This document shows positions 1 through 7,307 of a stretch of 16,224 nt of DNA, one piece after another. The stretch spans positions 1 to 16,224 of the forward strand of contig DRKG01000457.1 of the NCBI GenBank assembly GCA_011051855.1, written 5' to 3'. The notes under the pieces are model-generated. The model searched no databases and was not told the DNA's origin. It saw only the letters and a program-made list of their open reading frames with translations. Position 1 is the first letter of the stretch; the number at the start of each line of letters is the position of its first letter. This DNA comes from a bacterium (lineage in GTDB: Bacteria; Planctomycetota; UBA1135; UBA2386). A program made the position numbers and the translations under genes.

Positions 1-1
1 C

Positions 2-736
2 GGGGAGATCGCGCCGAACGAACCGTTCTTCAGCGGGTTCGTCTACAAGGTCGCGGCCAACATGGACAAGATGCATCGCGACCGGATCGCGTTCCTGCGC
101 GTCACCTCCGGGCGATTCGAACGCGGCATGTCGGCAAAGCACCTGCGCATGGGGCGCGACGTGCGCCTGTCCCACCCCCACCGCTTCTTCGGGCAGGAAC
201 GGGTGTCGATCGAGGAAGCGTATCCCGGCGACGTGATCGGCCTGATCAACCCGGGCATGTTCCGCGTCGGCGACGCGCTCAGCAGCGGCCGCACGTTCGA
301 GGTGCGCAACTTCCCGCGCTTTCCGCCCGAAATCTTCGCGCAGGTCGCGCCGCGCGAACCGTCGATGGCCAAGGGTTTCACCAAGGGCCTGCAGCAGCTC
401 GGCGAAGAGGGGGTCGTGCAGGTCTTCTGGCCGCGCTTCGGCGCGCGCGAGCCGATCCTCGGTGCCGTCGGCGAACTGCAGTTGGAGGTGTTCCAGTCGC
501 GCCTGGAAGTCGAGTACGGCGTCGACCTGCGTCTGGACCGCAAGGGCTGGACGCGCGCGCGCTGGATCAAGGACGTCACCGACGAGGTGCTCGAGATCCT
601 GCCGATGGTCGTCAAGGACGAGGCCGACCGCTTCGTCGCCCTGTTCCACTCGGACTTCGAAATCGACTACGCAAAGTCGCGCTACCAAGGTCTCGAGCTG
701 TTCGAGACACCGCCGAGCGAAGAAGACCTCGGCTGA
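2..736 (+). CDS. prfC: Peptide chain release factor 3 (C-terminal part, 5' truncated by window edge)
   Basis: RF3 is a translational GTPase that removes RF1/RF2 from the ribosome after peptide release. Only the last 244 residues are visible. The frame is open from base 2 to the TGA at 734-736, so the GTPase (G) domain lies upstream of the window. The visible part begins in the domain II beta-barrel with FSGFVYKV and HRDRIAFLRVTSG, the RF3 signature after the G domain. It continues through EEAYPGDVIGL and the RF3-specific C-terminal domain with EEGVVQVFWP and GAVGELQLEVFQSRLEVEYG. From memory this matches E. coli RF3 closely in order and spacing, including the ARW motif near the end. The C-terminus is of normal length. 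The ATG at 62 is an internal Met and not the start. The gene meets a convergent gene with only 2 bp between the two stop codons. Confidence 0.95.
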   Translation, partial: GEIAPNEPFFSGFVYKVAANMDKMHRDRIAFLRVTSGRFERGMSAKHLRMGRDVRLSHPHRFFGQERVSIEEAYPGDVIGLINPGMFRVGDALSSGRTFEVRNFPRFPPEIFAQVAPREPSMAKGFTKGLQQLGEEGVVQVFWPRFGAREPILGAVGELQLEVFQSRLEVEYGVDLRLDRKGWTRARWIKDVTDEVLEILPMVVKDEADRFVALFHSDFEIDYAKSRYQGLELFETPPSEEDLG

Positions 737-744
737 GATCAGCC
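731..744. other. Inverted repeat spanning two convergent stop codons
   Basis: GGCTGA and TCAGCC flank a 2-base centre. The left TGA is the stop of prfC. The TCA, read on the other strand, is the stop of the convergent LolA-like gene. The stem is short and no T-tract follows on either side, so it is not a convincing intrinsic terminator. The symmetry may come simply from facing stop codons in similar contexts. Confidence 0.3.
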
Positions 745-1668
745 CTTCTTGCGCTTGCCGCCGCGCCTGCTGGGGCGGAGCACTCCGTCCGCGACCCTGG
801 CTTCGGCGCGCTGCAGGGTGTCCTCGATCTGTTCCCACATCGGCACGTAGTCCTGCACCTCCCGGCGGCGCAGGCCGTGGCCGTCGACCTCGAACGCGTC
901 GGCCGGGAAGGTCACGTCGCATTCGACCTTCTCGACGGTGATGGACTGCACCACCTCTTCGCCGACGAAGAACCGCGCGTGCACCACCGCGCGGTCCGCG
1001 TCGCGCACGAACACCTCGACGCGGTCGGCAGCCGGCAGCTCCGGATCCCGTTCGTCGAGCCCCCGACGGCGCGCCCCGCGCAACCACCGGCCGGGCTGCC
1101 CGGCGTGCTCCCCGGACTCGACCGCGAGTTCGAAGGCGCGATCGAGGTCGCGCACCAGCCCGCTGCCGAGCGGCGAACGCGCGCGGCCGTCGGCCATGCC
1201 GGGCAGGTCGCTGCGGTCGAGCACCTCGCCGGCCCACTCCAGATCCTCGACCGTCGCCGCATCGAGGTGCAGGAACACCGCCCCGAACGCCGGCCCCTCT
1301 TCGAACATCACGATGCCATCGTCGCTGCGCGCGGCGGCCATGTGCCCCCGCAGCCCGTCGCCGAACGAGTATTCGAGGCTGCTGAAGGTGCGCGCCGGCG
1401 CACCCGGCTGTGTCCCGCGCAGGACACGCACCTCGCCGCGAGTCTGGACGAGCACGCCGCCGGGCAGGCGACTCTCGGTCACCATCGCCAACCGCAGGCT
1501 CCGCAGCGCCTGTTCCGCCTTTGCAATCTCTGCCGCAACCTTCGATGCAGCCGAGACTTGCGCAGAAGCCTCGGATTGCCGCGCGGCCTCCTGGGCCAGA
1601 CCAGCCACCGACGTGGACAAAGCGGCAGCGAGAACGATGCAAGCGGTACGGTTCATGCTCGCCGGCAT
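739..1668 (-). CDS. Exported LolA-like protein of unknown function
   Basis: A protein of about 305-309 residues with an N-terminal signal peptide: MNRT followed by a hydrophobic Ala/Leu stretch ending near VAGLAQ. It should therefore act outside the cytoplasm. A helical Ala/Glu-rich stretch (about residues 27-60) is followed by alternating beta-strand patterns resembling the LolA/LppX fold used to carry lipids or lipoproteins across the periplasm. The best part is near the C-terminus, where RVEVFVRDADRAVVHARFF is followed by VQSITVEKVECDVTFPADAF. This resembles the LolA pattern of a strand with a model-dependent residue, then a 'V.V..P.ssF' ending. The tail is basic and Lys/Arg-rich. Two in-frame starts exist, at 1668 and 1656. 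Neither has a clear ribosome binding site, and the second gives the more classical signal peptide. The family assignment rests on pattern only. The gene is divergent from the HEAT-repeat gene, with 59 bp between starts. Confidence 0.75.
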   Translation of the reverse strand: MPASMNRTACIVLAAALSTSVAGLAQEAARQSEASAQVSAASKVAAEIAKAEQALRSLRLAMVTESRLPGGVLVQTRGEVRVLRGTQPGAPARTFSSLEYSFGDGLRGHMAAARSDDGIVMFEEGPAFGAVFLHLDAATVEDLEWAGEVLDRSDLPGMADGRARSPLGSGLVRDLDRAFELAVESGEHAGQPGRWLRGARRRGLDERDPELPAADRVEVFVRDADRAVVHARFFVGEEVVQSITVEKVECDVTFPADAFEVDGHGLRRREVQDYVPMWEQIEDTLQRAEARVADGVLRPSRRGGKRKKG

Positions 1669-1727
1669 CGTAGCCGGGGCGATCCCTCCGCCCCAGTCCC
1701 ATCGAACCGACGCGACCGAGAACCACC

Positions 1728-2936
1728 ATGGCGACCCGCCCGACCGCTCCGTTCCTGCTGTTCACGGCCACCCTGCTTGCTGCCGCCGGCGCCACCGGCC
1801 AGGGCCACGTCGAACTGCGCCTGAACGACGGCCGGGTCGTGGTCGGCAAGGCCCGCCTGCAGAACGAGACCTACCACGTGCGCACCCGCGACGGCGACGT
1901 GCAGGTCGCCAAGCGGTCGGTGATGCGCTTGCGCGACCAGCGCGAACTGCAGACGACCCTCAAGGAACTGGCGAAGAAGAACGGCGACAGCGCGTTCGCC
2001 CTGGTCCATCTCGCCCGGCGGGCGCGCGCGTTCGGGCTCGAGCGCGAAATGTGGCGCTACCTCGATCGCGCCGTCGAACGACTGGCCGCCGATGGCACCG
2101 CCGCCACCACCGCCAGCACCCGCCTGCTGCGCGACTTCCTCGCCCAACTCGAACCGGAACTGCTGCCGCGAACGCTGCGCCAGGCTCCACCCCACAAGCG
2201 CATCGAGGCGCTCTTGCGCTCGTTCCGGGCCGACACCGGCCCCGGCCGCGCGGCGGCGCTCGAAGAGCTGCTGGTGCGCGAACCGGCGGCCGACCAGTTG
2301 CTGCGGGTGCACGCCCGCCGCAACGCGAGCCCGCGCCAGCGCATCGCCGCGCTCCGCGCCCTGCAACGGCGCAAGGTCGCCGGCAACGGCCGCTTCGTGT
2401 TGCGCACGGCGGTGCTCGACCGCAACCGCGACGTGCGCAGCGCCGCCGTCACACTCGGCAGGAAGGGGCTCGCCGCCGACGACGTCACCTACATGACCGG
2501 CGGCCTCGCCCACCCCAACCCGAAGGTGCGCGTGCGCACCGCCGAGGCGCTCGGCCAGCTCGGCCACCCCGCCGCGATCCGACCGCTGGTCCAAGCCGGC
2601 CCGCACGCGGCCAGCGGACTCGCCGCCGGCAACGACGGCGTGACCACGCGCGCCCACGTCGCGTTCCTGCAGCAGACCGCCTACATCCGCGACTTCGACG
2701 TCGAGGTCGCGCAGGCTGCGTTCATCGCCGACCCCCGCGTCGACGTGCTGCAGAGCGGCTCGGTGCTCGATGTCGAGGTCGCCGGCGTCTACCAGGTGCG
2801 CAGGATCGTCAAGGCCTACCGACGCGCCCTGAAGCAGCTCGCGGGCAGCGACCCCGGCGCCGACCCGCGCCGCTGGGCCGAATGGCTCGCGAAGCTGACG
2901 CCGAAGTCACGGCCGGCCCCCACCGGCAAGCACTGA
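1728..2936 (+). CDS. Exported HEAT-repeat protein with a conserved-looking C-terminal module
   Basis: A 402-residue protein with a signal peptide (basic MATRPT, hydrophobic core to about residue 22, cleavage probably after ATGQ). Residues about 26-65 form a short beta-rich module with the 'L.DGRVVVGKA' pattern of small SH3-like domains. Residues 75-165 are helical. HEAT or PBS-type repeats cover about 201-290, with clear units around RNRDVRSAAVTLG and NPKVRVRTAEALGQLGHPAAI. Such repeats bind other proteins. Residues 306-370 form a separate module (THR-rich entry, then FLQQTAYIRDFDVEVAQAAF and VDVLQSGSVLDVEVAGV) that looks folded and is not HEAT. No catalytic motif is evident. The gene lies 51 bp upstream of gnd on the same strand, but a functional link with sugar metabolism is not obvious. 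Start chosen because it gives a complete signal peptide; the Shine-Dalgarno match is weak. Confidence 0.85.
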   Translation: MATRPTAPFLLFTATLLAAAGATGQGHVELRLNDGRVVVGKARLQNETYHVRTRDGDVQVAKRSVMRLRDQRELQTTLKELAKKNGDSAFALVHLARRARAFGLEREMWRYLDRAVERLAADGTAATTASTRLLRDFLAQLEPELLPRTLRQAPPHKRIEALLRSFRADTGPGRAAALEELLVREPAADQLLRVHARRNASPRQRIAALRALQRRKVAGNGRFVLRTAVLDRNRDVRSAAVTLGRKGLAADDVTYMTGGLAHPNPKVRVRTAEALGQLGHPAAIRPLVQAGPHAASGLAAGNDGVTTRAHVAFLQQTAYIRDFDVEVAQAAFIADPRVDVLQSGSVLDVEVAGVYQVRRIVKAYRRALKQLAGSDPGADPRRWAEWLAKLTPKSRPAPTGKH

Positions 2937-2987
2937 CGCCATTGCGCTGTTCTGCGACCCACGCGGCGCTACGATCGGTGCGCCGCA

Positions 2988-4397
2988 ATGCCATCGAACT
3001 CGCAGATCTGTGTCGTCGGTCTGGCCGTAATGGGCCAGAACCTCGCCCTCAACATCGCCCGCAACGGCTTCCCGGTCACGGTCTACAACCGCTCGTTCGG
3101 CAAGACCGAGGCGACCCTCGCGCGCTCGCAAGAGGGGTTTCGCATGGTCGGCGCAAAGACGCCGGCCGAGGCCTGCGCAACGCTGGTGCGCCCGCGCAAG
3201 GTGCTCCTGCTGGTCAAGGCCGGCGCCCCGGTCGACGCGACGATCGAGACGTTCCTGCCGCACCTGCAACCCGGCGACATGATCATCGACGCCGGCAACA
3301 GCCACCCCGACGACACCGAACGCCGCTCGCTCGATCTGCACCAGCGCGGCTTCCGGTTCGTCGGCATGGGCGTCAGCGGCGGTGAGGAAGGGGCGCTGAA
3401 CGGCCCCAGCCTGATGCCGGGCGGCGAGCGCAGCGCCTTCGACGAGCTGTCGCCGATCCTGCAGAAGATCGCTGCACAGGTAGACGATGGCCCGTGCGTC
3501 ACGCACGTCGGCACCGGTGCCGCGGGGCACTTCGTCAAGATGGTGCACAACGGCATCGAGTACGGCGACATGCAGTTGATCGCCGAATGCTTCGACCTGA
3601 TGAAGAACGTGCTCGGCATGTCGCACGCGCAGATGGCCGACGCGTTCGCCGAGTGGAACCACGGCTTCCTCGAATCGTTCCTGATCGAGATCACCGAGCG
3701 CATCCTGCGCGCCGAAGACCCCGAGACCGGACGGCCGATGGTCGAGGTGATCCTCGACAAGGCCGGCCAGAAGGGCACCGGCAGGTGGACCAGCGAAATC
3801 GCGCTGCGCTACGGCGTTCCGGTGCCGACGATGCAGGCTGCGGTCGAAGCGCGCTACCTGAGCGCGATGAAGGCCGAACGCGTGCGCGCCAGCGAGCGGC
3901 TCGGCGGGCCCACGACCGACGGCAAGGTCGACGGCGGCCTGCTCGGCGCGATCCGCGACGCACTCTACTGCAGCAAGATCTGCAGCTACGCACAGGGCCT
4001 CGACCTGATCGCAAAGGCCAACGCCGACAAGGACTGGGGCGTGAACCTCGGCGAGGTCGCGCGCATCTGGAAGGGCGGCTGCATCATCCGCGCGCGCTTC
4101 CTGCAGAGCATCCAGGAGGCATTCCACCGCCAGGGCAAGTTGCCCAACCTGCTGCTCGACGACGGGCTCGGCGGGTTCCTGCAGCAGAACCAGGCGGCCT
4201 GGCGCCGCGTCGTCGCCGTCGCCGCCGAACGCGGCATCCCCGTGCTGGCCATGGCCGGCAGCCTGAGCTACTTCGACAGCTACCGCCGGGCGGTGCTGCC
4301 GCAGAACCTGACGCAGGCGCAGCGCGACCTGTTCGGCGCGCACACCTTCGAACGCACCGACAAGCCGGCCGGCGAGTTCTTCCACCACGAGTGGTGA
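2988..4397 (+). CDS. gnd: 6-phosphogluconate dehydrogenase, decarboxylating
   Basis: Catalyses 6-phosphogluconate + NADP+ to ribulose 5-phosphate + CO2 + NADPH, the third step of the oxidative pentose phosphate pathway, in the cytoplasm. The 469 residues match the usual length of the long (E. coli-type) family. The N-terminal Rossmann motif GLAVMGQNLALN is at residues 11-22. NRS at 34-36 is the position that contacts the NADP 2'-phosphate. The substrate loop GVSGGEEGA is at 128-136. The catalytic segment FVKMVHNGIEYGDMQ places Lys184, Asn188 and Glu191 where E. coli has Lys183, Asn187 and Glu190. The C-terminal tail ERTDKPAGEFFHHEW is the typical substrate-binding tail from the neighbouring subunit. 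All key residues are present, so the enzyme should be active. No zwf or pgl gene is in the window. The start is the first ATG that precedes the Rossmann fold. Confidence 0.97.
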   Translation: MPSNSQICVVGLAVMGQNLALNIARNGFPVTVYNRSFGKTEATLARSQEGFRMVGAKTPAEACATLVRPRKVLLLVKAGAPVDATIETFLPHLQPGDMIIDAGNSHPDDTERRSLDLHQRGFRFVGMGVSGGEEGALNGPSLMPGGERSAFDELSPILQKIAAQVDDGPCVTHVGTGAAGHFVKMVHNGIEYGDMQLIAECFDLMKNVLGMSHAQMADAFAEWNHGFLESFLIEITERILRAEDPETGRPMVEVILDKAGQKGTGRWTSEIALRYGVPVPTMQAAVEARYLSAMKAERVRASERLGGPTTDGKVDGGLLGAIRDALYCSKICSYAQGLDLIAKANADKDWGVNLGEVARIWKGGCIIRARFLQSIQEAFHRQGKLPNLLLDDGLGGFLQQNQAAWRRVVAVAAERGIPVLAMAGSLSYFDSYRRAVLPQNLTQAQRDLFGAHTFERTDKPAGEFFHHEW

Positions 4398-4454
4398 CGG
4401 GCCGAGCGGGCCGCCACGCATTGCGACTACGGCAATCGGCAGGCAATGACCGAT

Positions 4455-4460
4455 AAGGTG
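4455..4460 (+). promoter_or_regulatory. Shine-Dalgarno sequence of the chemoreceptor gene
   Basis: AAGGTG lies 4 bases before the ATG at 4465. It is one of the few recognisable ribosome binding sites in the window and supports that start. Another ATG at 4446 opens a short frame that is not coding. Confidence 0.5.
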
Positions 4461-4464
4461 CGGC

Positions 4465-6120
4465 ATGAGCTGGACAATCCGCAACAAGGTCCGCCTGCTC
4501 GCCGGCATTGGCCTCGTCCTGGTGGGGATCCTCGGGGCCGTATTGTGGCAGTCGACCGCGTCCGCGAGCGCCACCGTCGCCGCACTCGGCCGTGCCAACG
4601 CCGCCATCCGCAACCAGGTGGAGGCCGACATGATGCACGAAGCCGTGCTCGGTGACGTGCTGTCGGCGATGCTCGCCGAAGGGGAGGGCGAACGGGCCGC
4701 GGCGACCGCGTCCGCGCAGGAGCACATCGCGGAGTTCTTCGCGCGCGTGCAGGCCAACGTCGACCTCGACCTGCCGCCCGCTCTGCGCGCCACCGCCGAA
4801 GAACTGTTGCCGCTGGTGCGCGAGTACGACCGCGCGGCCGCGCAGACGATCCAAGACGCGCACTCGGGCCTCGCCACCGCACGGGCCAGTCTGCCCGAAG
4901 TTCGCGCCGCTTTCGCCGAACTCGAGGACGCGATGGAGCGGGCCAGCGACCAGATCCAGGACTTCGCCCAGTCCGAGCAGGCGGCCGCCGACGCGGCACT
5001 CGCGGACGACGACCGCACCGGCATCCTCGTCGTCGCTGTCGCGCTGGTGGCGATGCTCTCCGGAGGCTGGCTGCTGTCGCGCAACGTCGCCCGTTCCCTC
5101 GACCAGTTGCAGGGCCACGTCGCCCAGCTCCATAGCGGCGACTGCGACCTGAGCCGGCGCCTCGATGCTTCCAGTCGCGACGAACTCGGCCGAATCGCCG
5201 CCGGCGTGAACTCGTTCCTCGAACGCATCCAGGAACTGGTGCTCCACATCCACCGCGACACCACGGCCCTGCTCGACGAAGCGCGCAGCCTGTCCTCGAC
5301 GTCTTCGGCACTGGCCGCTGGCTCGGAACAGACCAAGGCCCAGTCGGCACAGGTCGCAGCCGCCGCCGAGCAGATGTCCGCGTCGTTCGAGGAGATCCGC
5401 GGCGCTAGCGACATCACCGCCGACCACATCCGCAACGTGGTCGCGTCGATCGAGGCGATCGGCGGCAATATCGCGCAGGTCAGCACCAGCGCCGAGGACG
5501 CGCGACAGATCTCCGGCACGGCGATGCAGTTGACGACGTCGAGTGACGTGCTGATCCGCGAACTCGGGGCGGCGGCCGACGAGATCGGGCGCGTCATCGG
5601 CACGATCCAGGACATCGCCGACCAGACCAACCTGCTGGCGCTGAACGCGACCATCGAGGCGGCGCGGGCCGGCGAGGCCGGCAAGGGCTTCTCGGTGGTC
5701 GCCAACGAGGTCAAGGATCTCGCCCGCCAGACCTCGGAGGCCACCACCGACATCCGCGAGCGCATCGAACGCATCCAGCAGGGAACCCAGCAGACCGTCG
5801 CGCGCATGGGCGAGATCAGCGGCGTGATCGAACAGGTCTCGACCGCATCGCAGGACATCGCCAAGCAAGTCAGCGAGCAGCGCTCCTCGGTGGACACGAT
5901 CACCACCGACGTGACCGACGCGGCCCAACGAGTCGAACACCTGCGCTCCGCGGTCAGCGAGTCGACGCAGGCCGCCACCGACATCACCCAGAGCATCGCC
6001 GAAGTCGACTCGGCCGCGCGCACCTCGAGCGAAGGGGCCGAGGTCACCCGGCGCGCGGGCGTCGAGATCGAACGGCTCGCCGTCAGCCTGCAGCAGCACC
6101 TGTCGCAGTTCGGCGGGTGA
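4465..6120 (+). CDS. Methyl-accepting chemotaxis protein (transmembrane)
   Basis: A 551-residue chemoreceptor that senses a periplasmic or membrane signal and controls a CheA kinase through CheW. Architecture: TM1 at about 11-29; a helical periplasmic domain at about 30-185, probably a four-helix bundle; TM2 at about 186-204; a HAMP domain at about 205-257 with the DLSRRLDASSRDELGRIAAGVN signature; and a long cytoplasmic coiled coil at about 260-545. The highly conserved hairpin tip IADQTNLLALNATIEAARAGEAGKGFSVVANEVKDLA spans residues 384-420, with the E-A-G turn at 404-406. Gln/Glu-rich methylation-type stretches flank it. The C-terminus ends LSQFGG and lacks the NWETF-like CheR/CheB tether. 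No che genes are nearby, so this is an orphan receptor. The ligand cannot be predicted. Its stop is 5 bp from the stop of the convergent lipoprotein gene. Confidence 0.95.
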   Translation: MSWTIRNKVRLLAGIGLVLVGILGAVLWQSTASASATVAALGRANAAIRNQVEADMMHEAVLGDVLSAMLAEGEGERAAATASAQEHIAEFFARVQANVDLDLPPALRATAEELLPLVREYDRAAAQTIQDAHSGLATARASLPEVRAAFAELEDAMERASDQIQDFAQSEQAAADAALADDDRTGILVVAVALVAMLSGGWLLSRNVARSLDQLQGHVAQLHSGDCDLSRRLDASSRDELGRIAAGVNSFLERIQELVLHIHRDTTALLDEARSLSSTSSALAAGSEQTKAQSAQVAAAAEQMSASFEEIRGASDITADHIRNVVASIEAIGGNIAQVSTSAEDARQISGTAMQLTTSSDVLIRELGAAADEIGRVIGTIQDIADQTNLLALNATIEAARAGEAGKGFSVVANEVKDLARQTSEATTDIRERIERIQQGTQQTVARMGEISGVIEQVSTASQDIAKQVSEQRSSVDTITTDVTDAAQRVEHLRSAVSESTQAATDITQSIAEVDSAARTSSEGAEVTRRAGVEIERLAVSLQQHLSQFGG

Positions 6121-6125
6121 CGGCC

Positions 6126-6770
6126 CTAATCCTTCGCCTTCTTCGGCGCGGCCTTCGCCGGCGGCGACAGCACCTTCGCGGCCGCGGCGATCTTCGCCTC
6201 GACTTCGGCGATGCTCACGCCGGCGGCCTTCAGCGCGGCGAGGCGCTGCTGCACGGCCGCAAGCCGCGGGCGCAACTGTGCCTCCTGGGCCGCGGCACCC
6301 TCCGTGGCCTTCGCGACCTCGCCGGCCAGCGCCTTGATCCGGGCGTTGGCGGCCTGGATCAACTGTTCCTGCTGCGCGATCTGCTGCTCGAGCGCACGCA
6401 GCGGGGCCAACTGCCGTTCGATCTCAGCCTGACGCTGTTGCGCGACCTGCAACTCGCGCTCCTTGGCGTGCAGCCGGTCGAGCTCGCGCAACAGATCGCG
6501 CCGCGCGACCCGCAGCTGCGACGCCGCCCGCACCGCATCGAGACGGGCCCTGGCCGTCTGCTCGAGCGCCTCGGCGCGCGATTCCCGGTGCAGTTCGAGT
6601 TCCCGCTCCTGCGCTTCGCGCTCGGCCCGCAGGGCACCCACCCGGCGTGCCCGGCTGGACCGCAACAAGGTCGTCTCGCGCTCGTTCGCGCAGGCCGCGA
6701 ACGACAGCGCGACAAACCCGAGGACGACGGACGGAATCCTGTGCCGGTGCAGGAACGGGCTGGCTATCAT
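6126..6770 (-). CDS. Putative coiled-coil lipoprotein
   Basis: A 214-residue protein, starting at MIASPFLHRHRIPS. A hydrophobic stretch (VVLGFVALSFAAC) ends at Cys27, a plausible lipobox cysteine, although Phe at the -3 position is unusual. Residues about 31-195 are almost entirely heptad-like, rich in Arg, Glu, Gln, Ala and Leu, and predict a long coiled coil. The tail is Pro/Ala/Lys-rich (SPPAKAAPKKAKD). It would be anchored to a membrane and reach outward as a rod; no enzymatic motif is present. The frame stays open upstream to 6971, but that part overlaps the divergent ndk gene in antisense and would bury the signal peptide, so the start at 6770 is preferred. The two divergent starts are 55 bp apart. 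Function unknown. Confidence 0.75.
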   Translation of the reverse strand: MIASPFLHRHRIPSVVLGFVALSFAACANERETTLLRSSRARRVGALRAEREAQERELELHRESRAEALEQTARARLDAVRAASQLRVARRDLLRELDRLHAKERELQVAQQRQAEIERQLAPLRALEQQIAQQEQLIQAANARIKALAGEVAKATEGAAAQEAQLRPRLAAVQQRLAALKAAGVSIAEVEAKIAAAAKVLSPPAKAAPKKAKD

Positions 6771-6825
6771 CTTCGCCCCATTGAACCACAGAACGCCGCG
6801 CGACCCGCCGGCGGCTCCCATTCGA

Positions 6826-7299
6826 ATGACCATGGAACGCACTCTCATCCTGCTCAAGCCCGACTGTGTCCAGCGCGGCCTCGTCGGCGAAGTCCTCGCC
6901 CGCTTCGAGAAGAAGGGGCTCAAGATCGCCGCGATGAAGCTCATGAAGATCACGCCCGAGCTGGCCGCCAAGCACTACGAACAGCACAAGGAGCGGCCGT
7001 TCTACGCGGGCTTGGTGAAGTTCATGACCAGCTCGCCGGTGGTCGCCCTCGCCCTCGAAGGCATCGGGGCCATCGCCGTCTGCCGCAAGATCATGGGCGC
7101 GACGTTCGGCTCGGACGCCGAGGCGGGCACGATCCGCGGCGACTTCGGCGTCAGCCGCAGCTACAACCTGGTGCACGGCAGCGACTCCCCGGAAGCCGCC
7201 GCCCGCGAACTCGAGCTGTTCTTCCCGGAAGGTATCTGCGAATACGACTACGCCGCCTACAACTGGATCTATGATCCGGTCGAGGAACTGAAGCGTTAG
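6826..7299 (+). CDS. ndk: Nucleoside diphosphate kinase
   Basis: Transfers the gamma-phosphate of ATP to other nucleoside diphosphates through a phosphohistidine, keeping NTP and dNTP pools balanced. The protein has 157 residues, slightly longer than the usual 140-150. It begins MTMERTLILLKPD, where Lys11 is the conserved ATP-site lysine. The family motif RKIMGATF is at 87-94 and includes the conserved arginine. The active-site segment NLVHGSDSPEAAARELELFFP is at 114-134, with catalytic His117. The C-terminal extension ICEYDYAAYNWIYDP is common in longer bacterial and eukaryotic-like members. The ATG at 6832 is an alternative start two codons later. The frame is open far upstream (to 6463), but that stretch is antisense to the lipoprotein gene and has no ndk similarity. 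The next gene begins 8 bp downstream, so the two are probably co-transcribed. Confidence 0.96.
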   Translation: MTMERTLILLKPDCVQRGLVGEVLARFEKKGLKIAAMKLMKITPELAAKHYEQHKERPFYAGLVKFMTSSPVVALALEGIGAIAVCRKIMGATFGSDAEAGTIRGDFGVSRSYNLVHGSDSPEAAARELELFFPEGICEYDYAAYNWIYDPVEELKR

Positions 7300-7307
7300 C
7301 CCGATCC

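Noticed and set aside
2942..2975. TTGCGC and TACGAT before gnd as a promoter
   Set aside because: The spacing of 22 bases is too long and the -35 match is poor, so it was not annotated.
938..3385. An 815-codon open frame on the + strand
   Set aside because: It crosses the LolA-like gene in antisense and the HEAT-repeat and gnd genes out of frame, and is made mostly of Arg, Pro, Ala and Ser.
4383..4396. Inverted repeat CACCAC-GA-GTGGTG at the end of gnd, as a terminator
   Set aside because: It lies inside the conserved HHEW coding end, the loop is only two bases and no T-tract follows.
2907..6047. A 1046-codon open frame on the minus strand, and a second long one at 4084-6099
   Set aside because: Both are antisense to gnd and the chemoreceptor, whose products are unmistakable. 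The minus-strand translations have biased composition and no recognisable motif.
6463..6825. Upstream extension of the ndk frame
   Set aside because: The extra 121 residues have no similarity to ndk, and the DNA is antisense to the coiled-coil lipoprotein. The ERTLILLKPD opening fixes the start near 6826.
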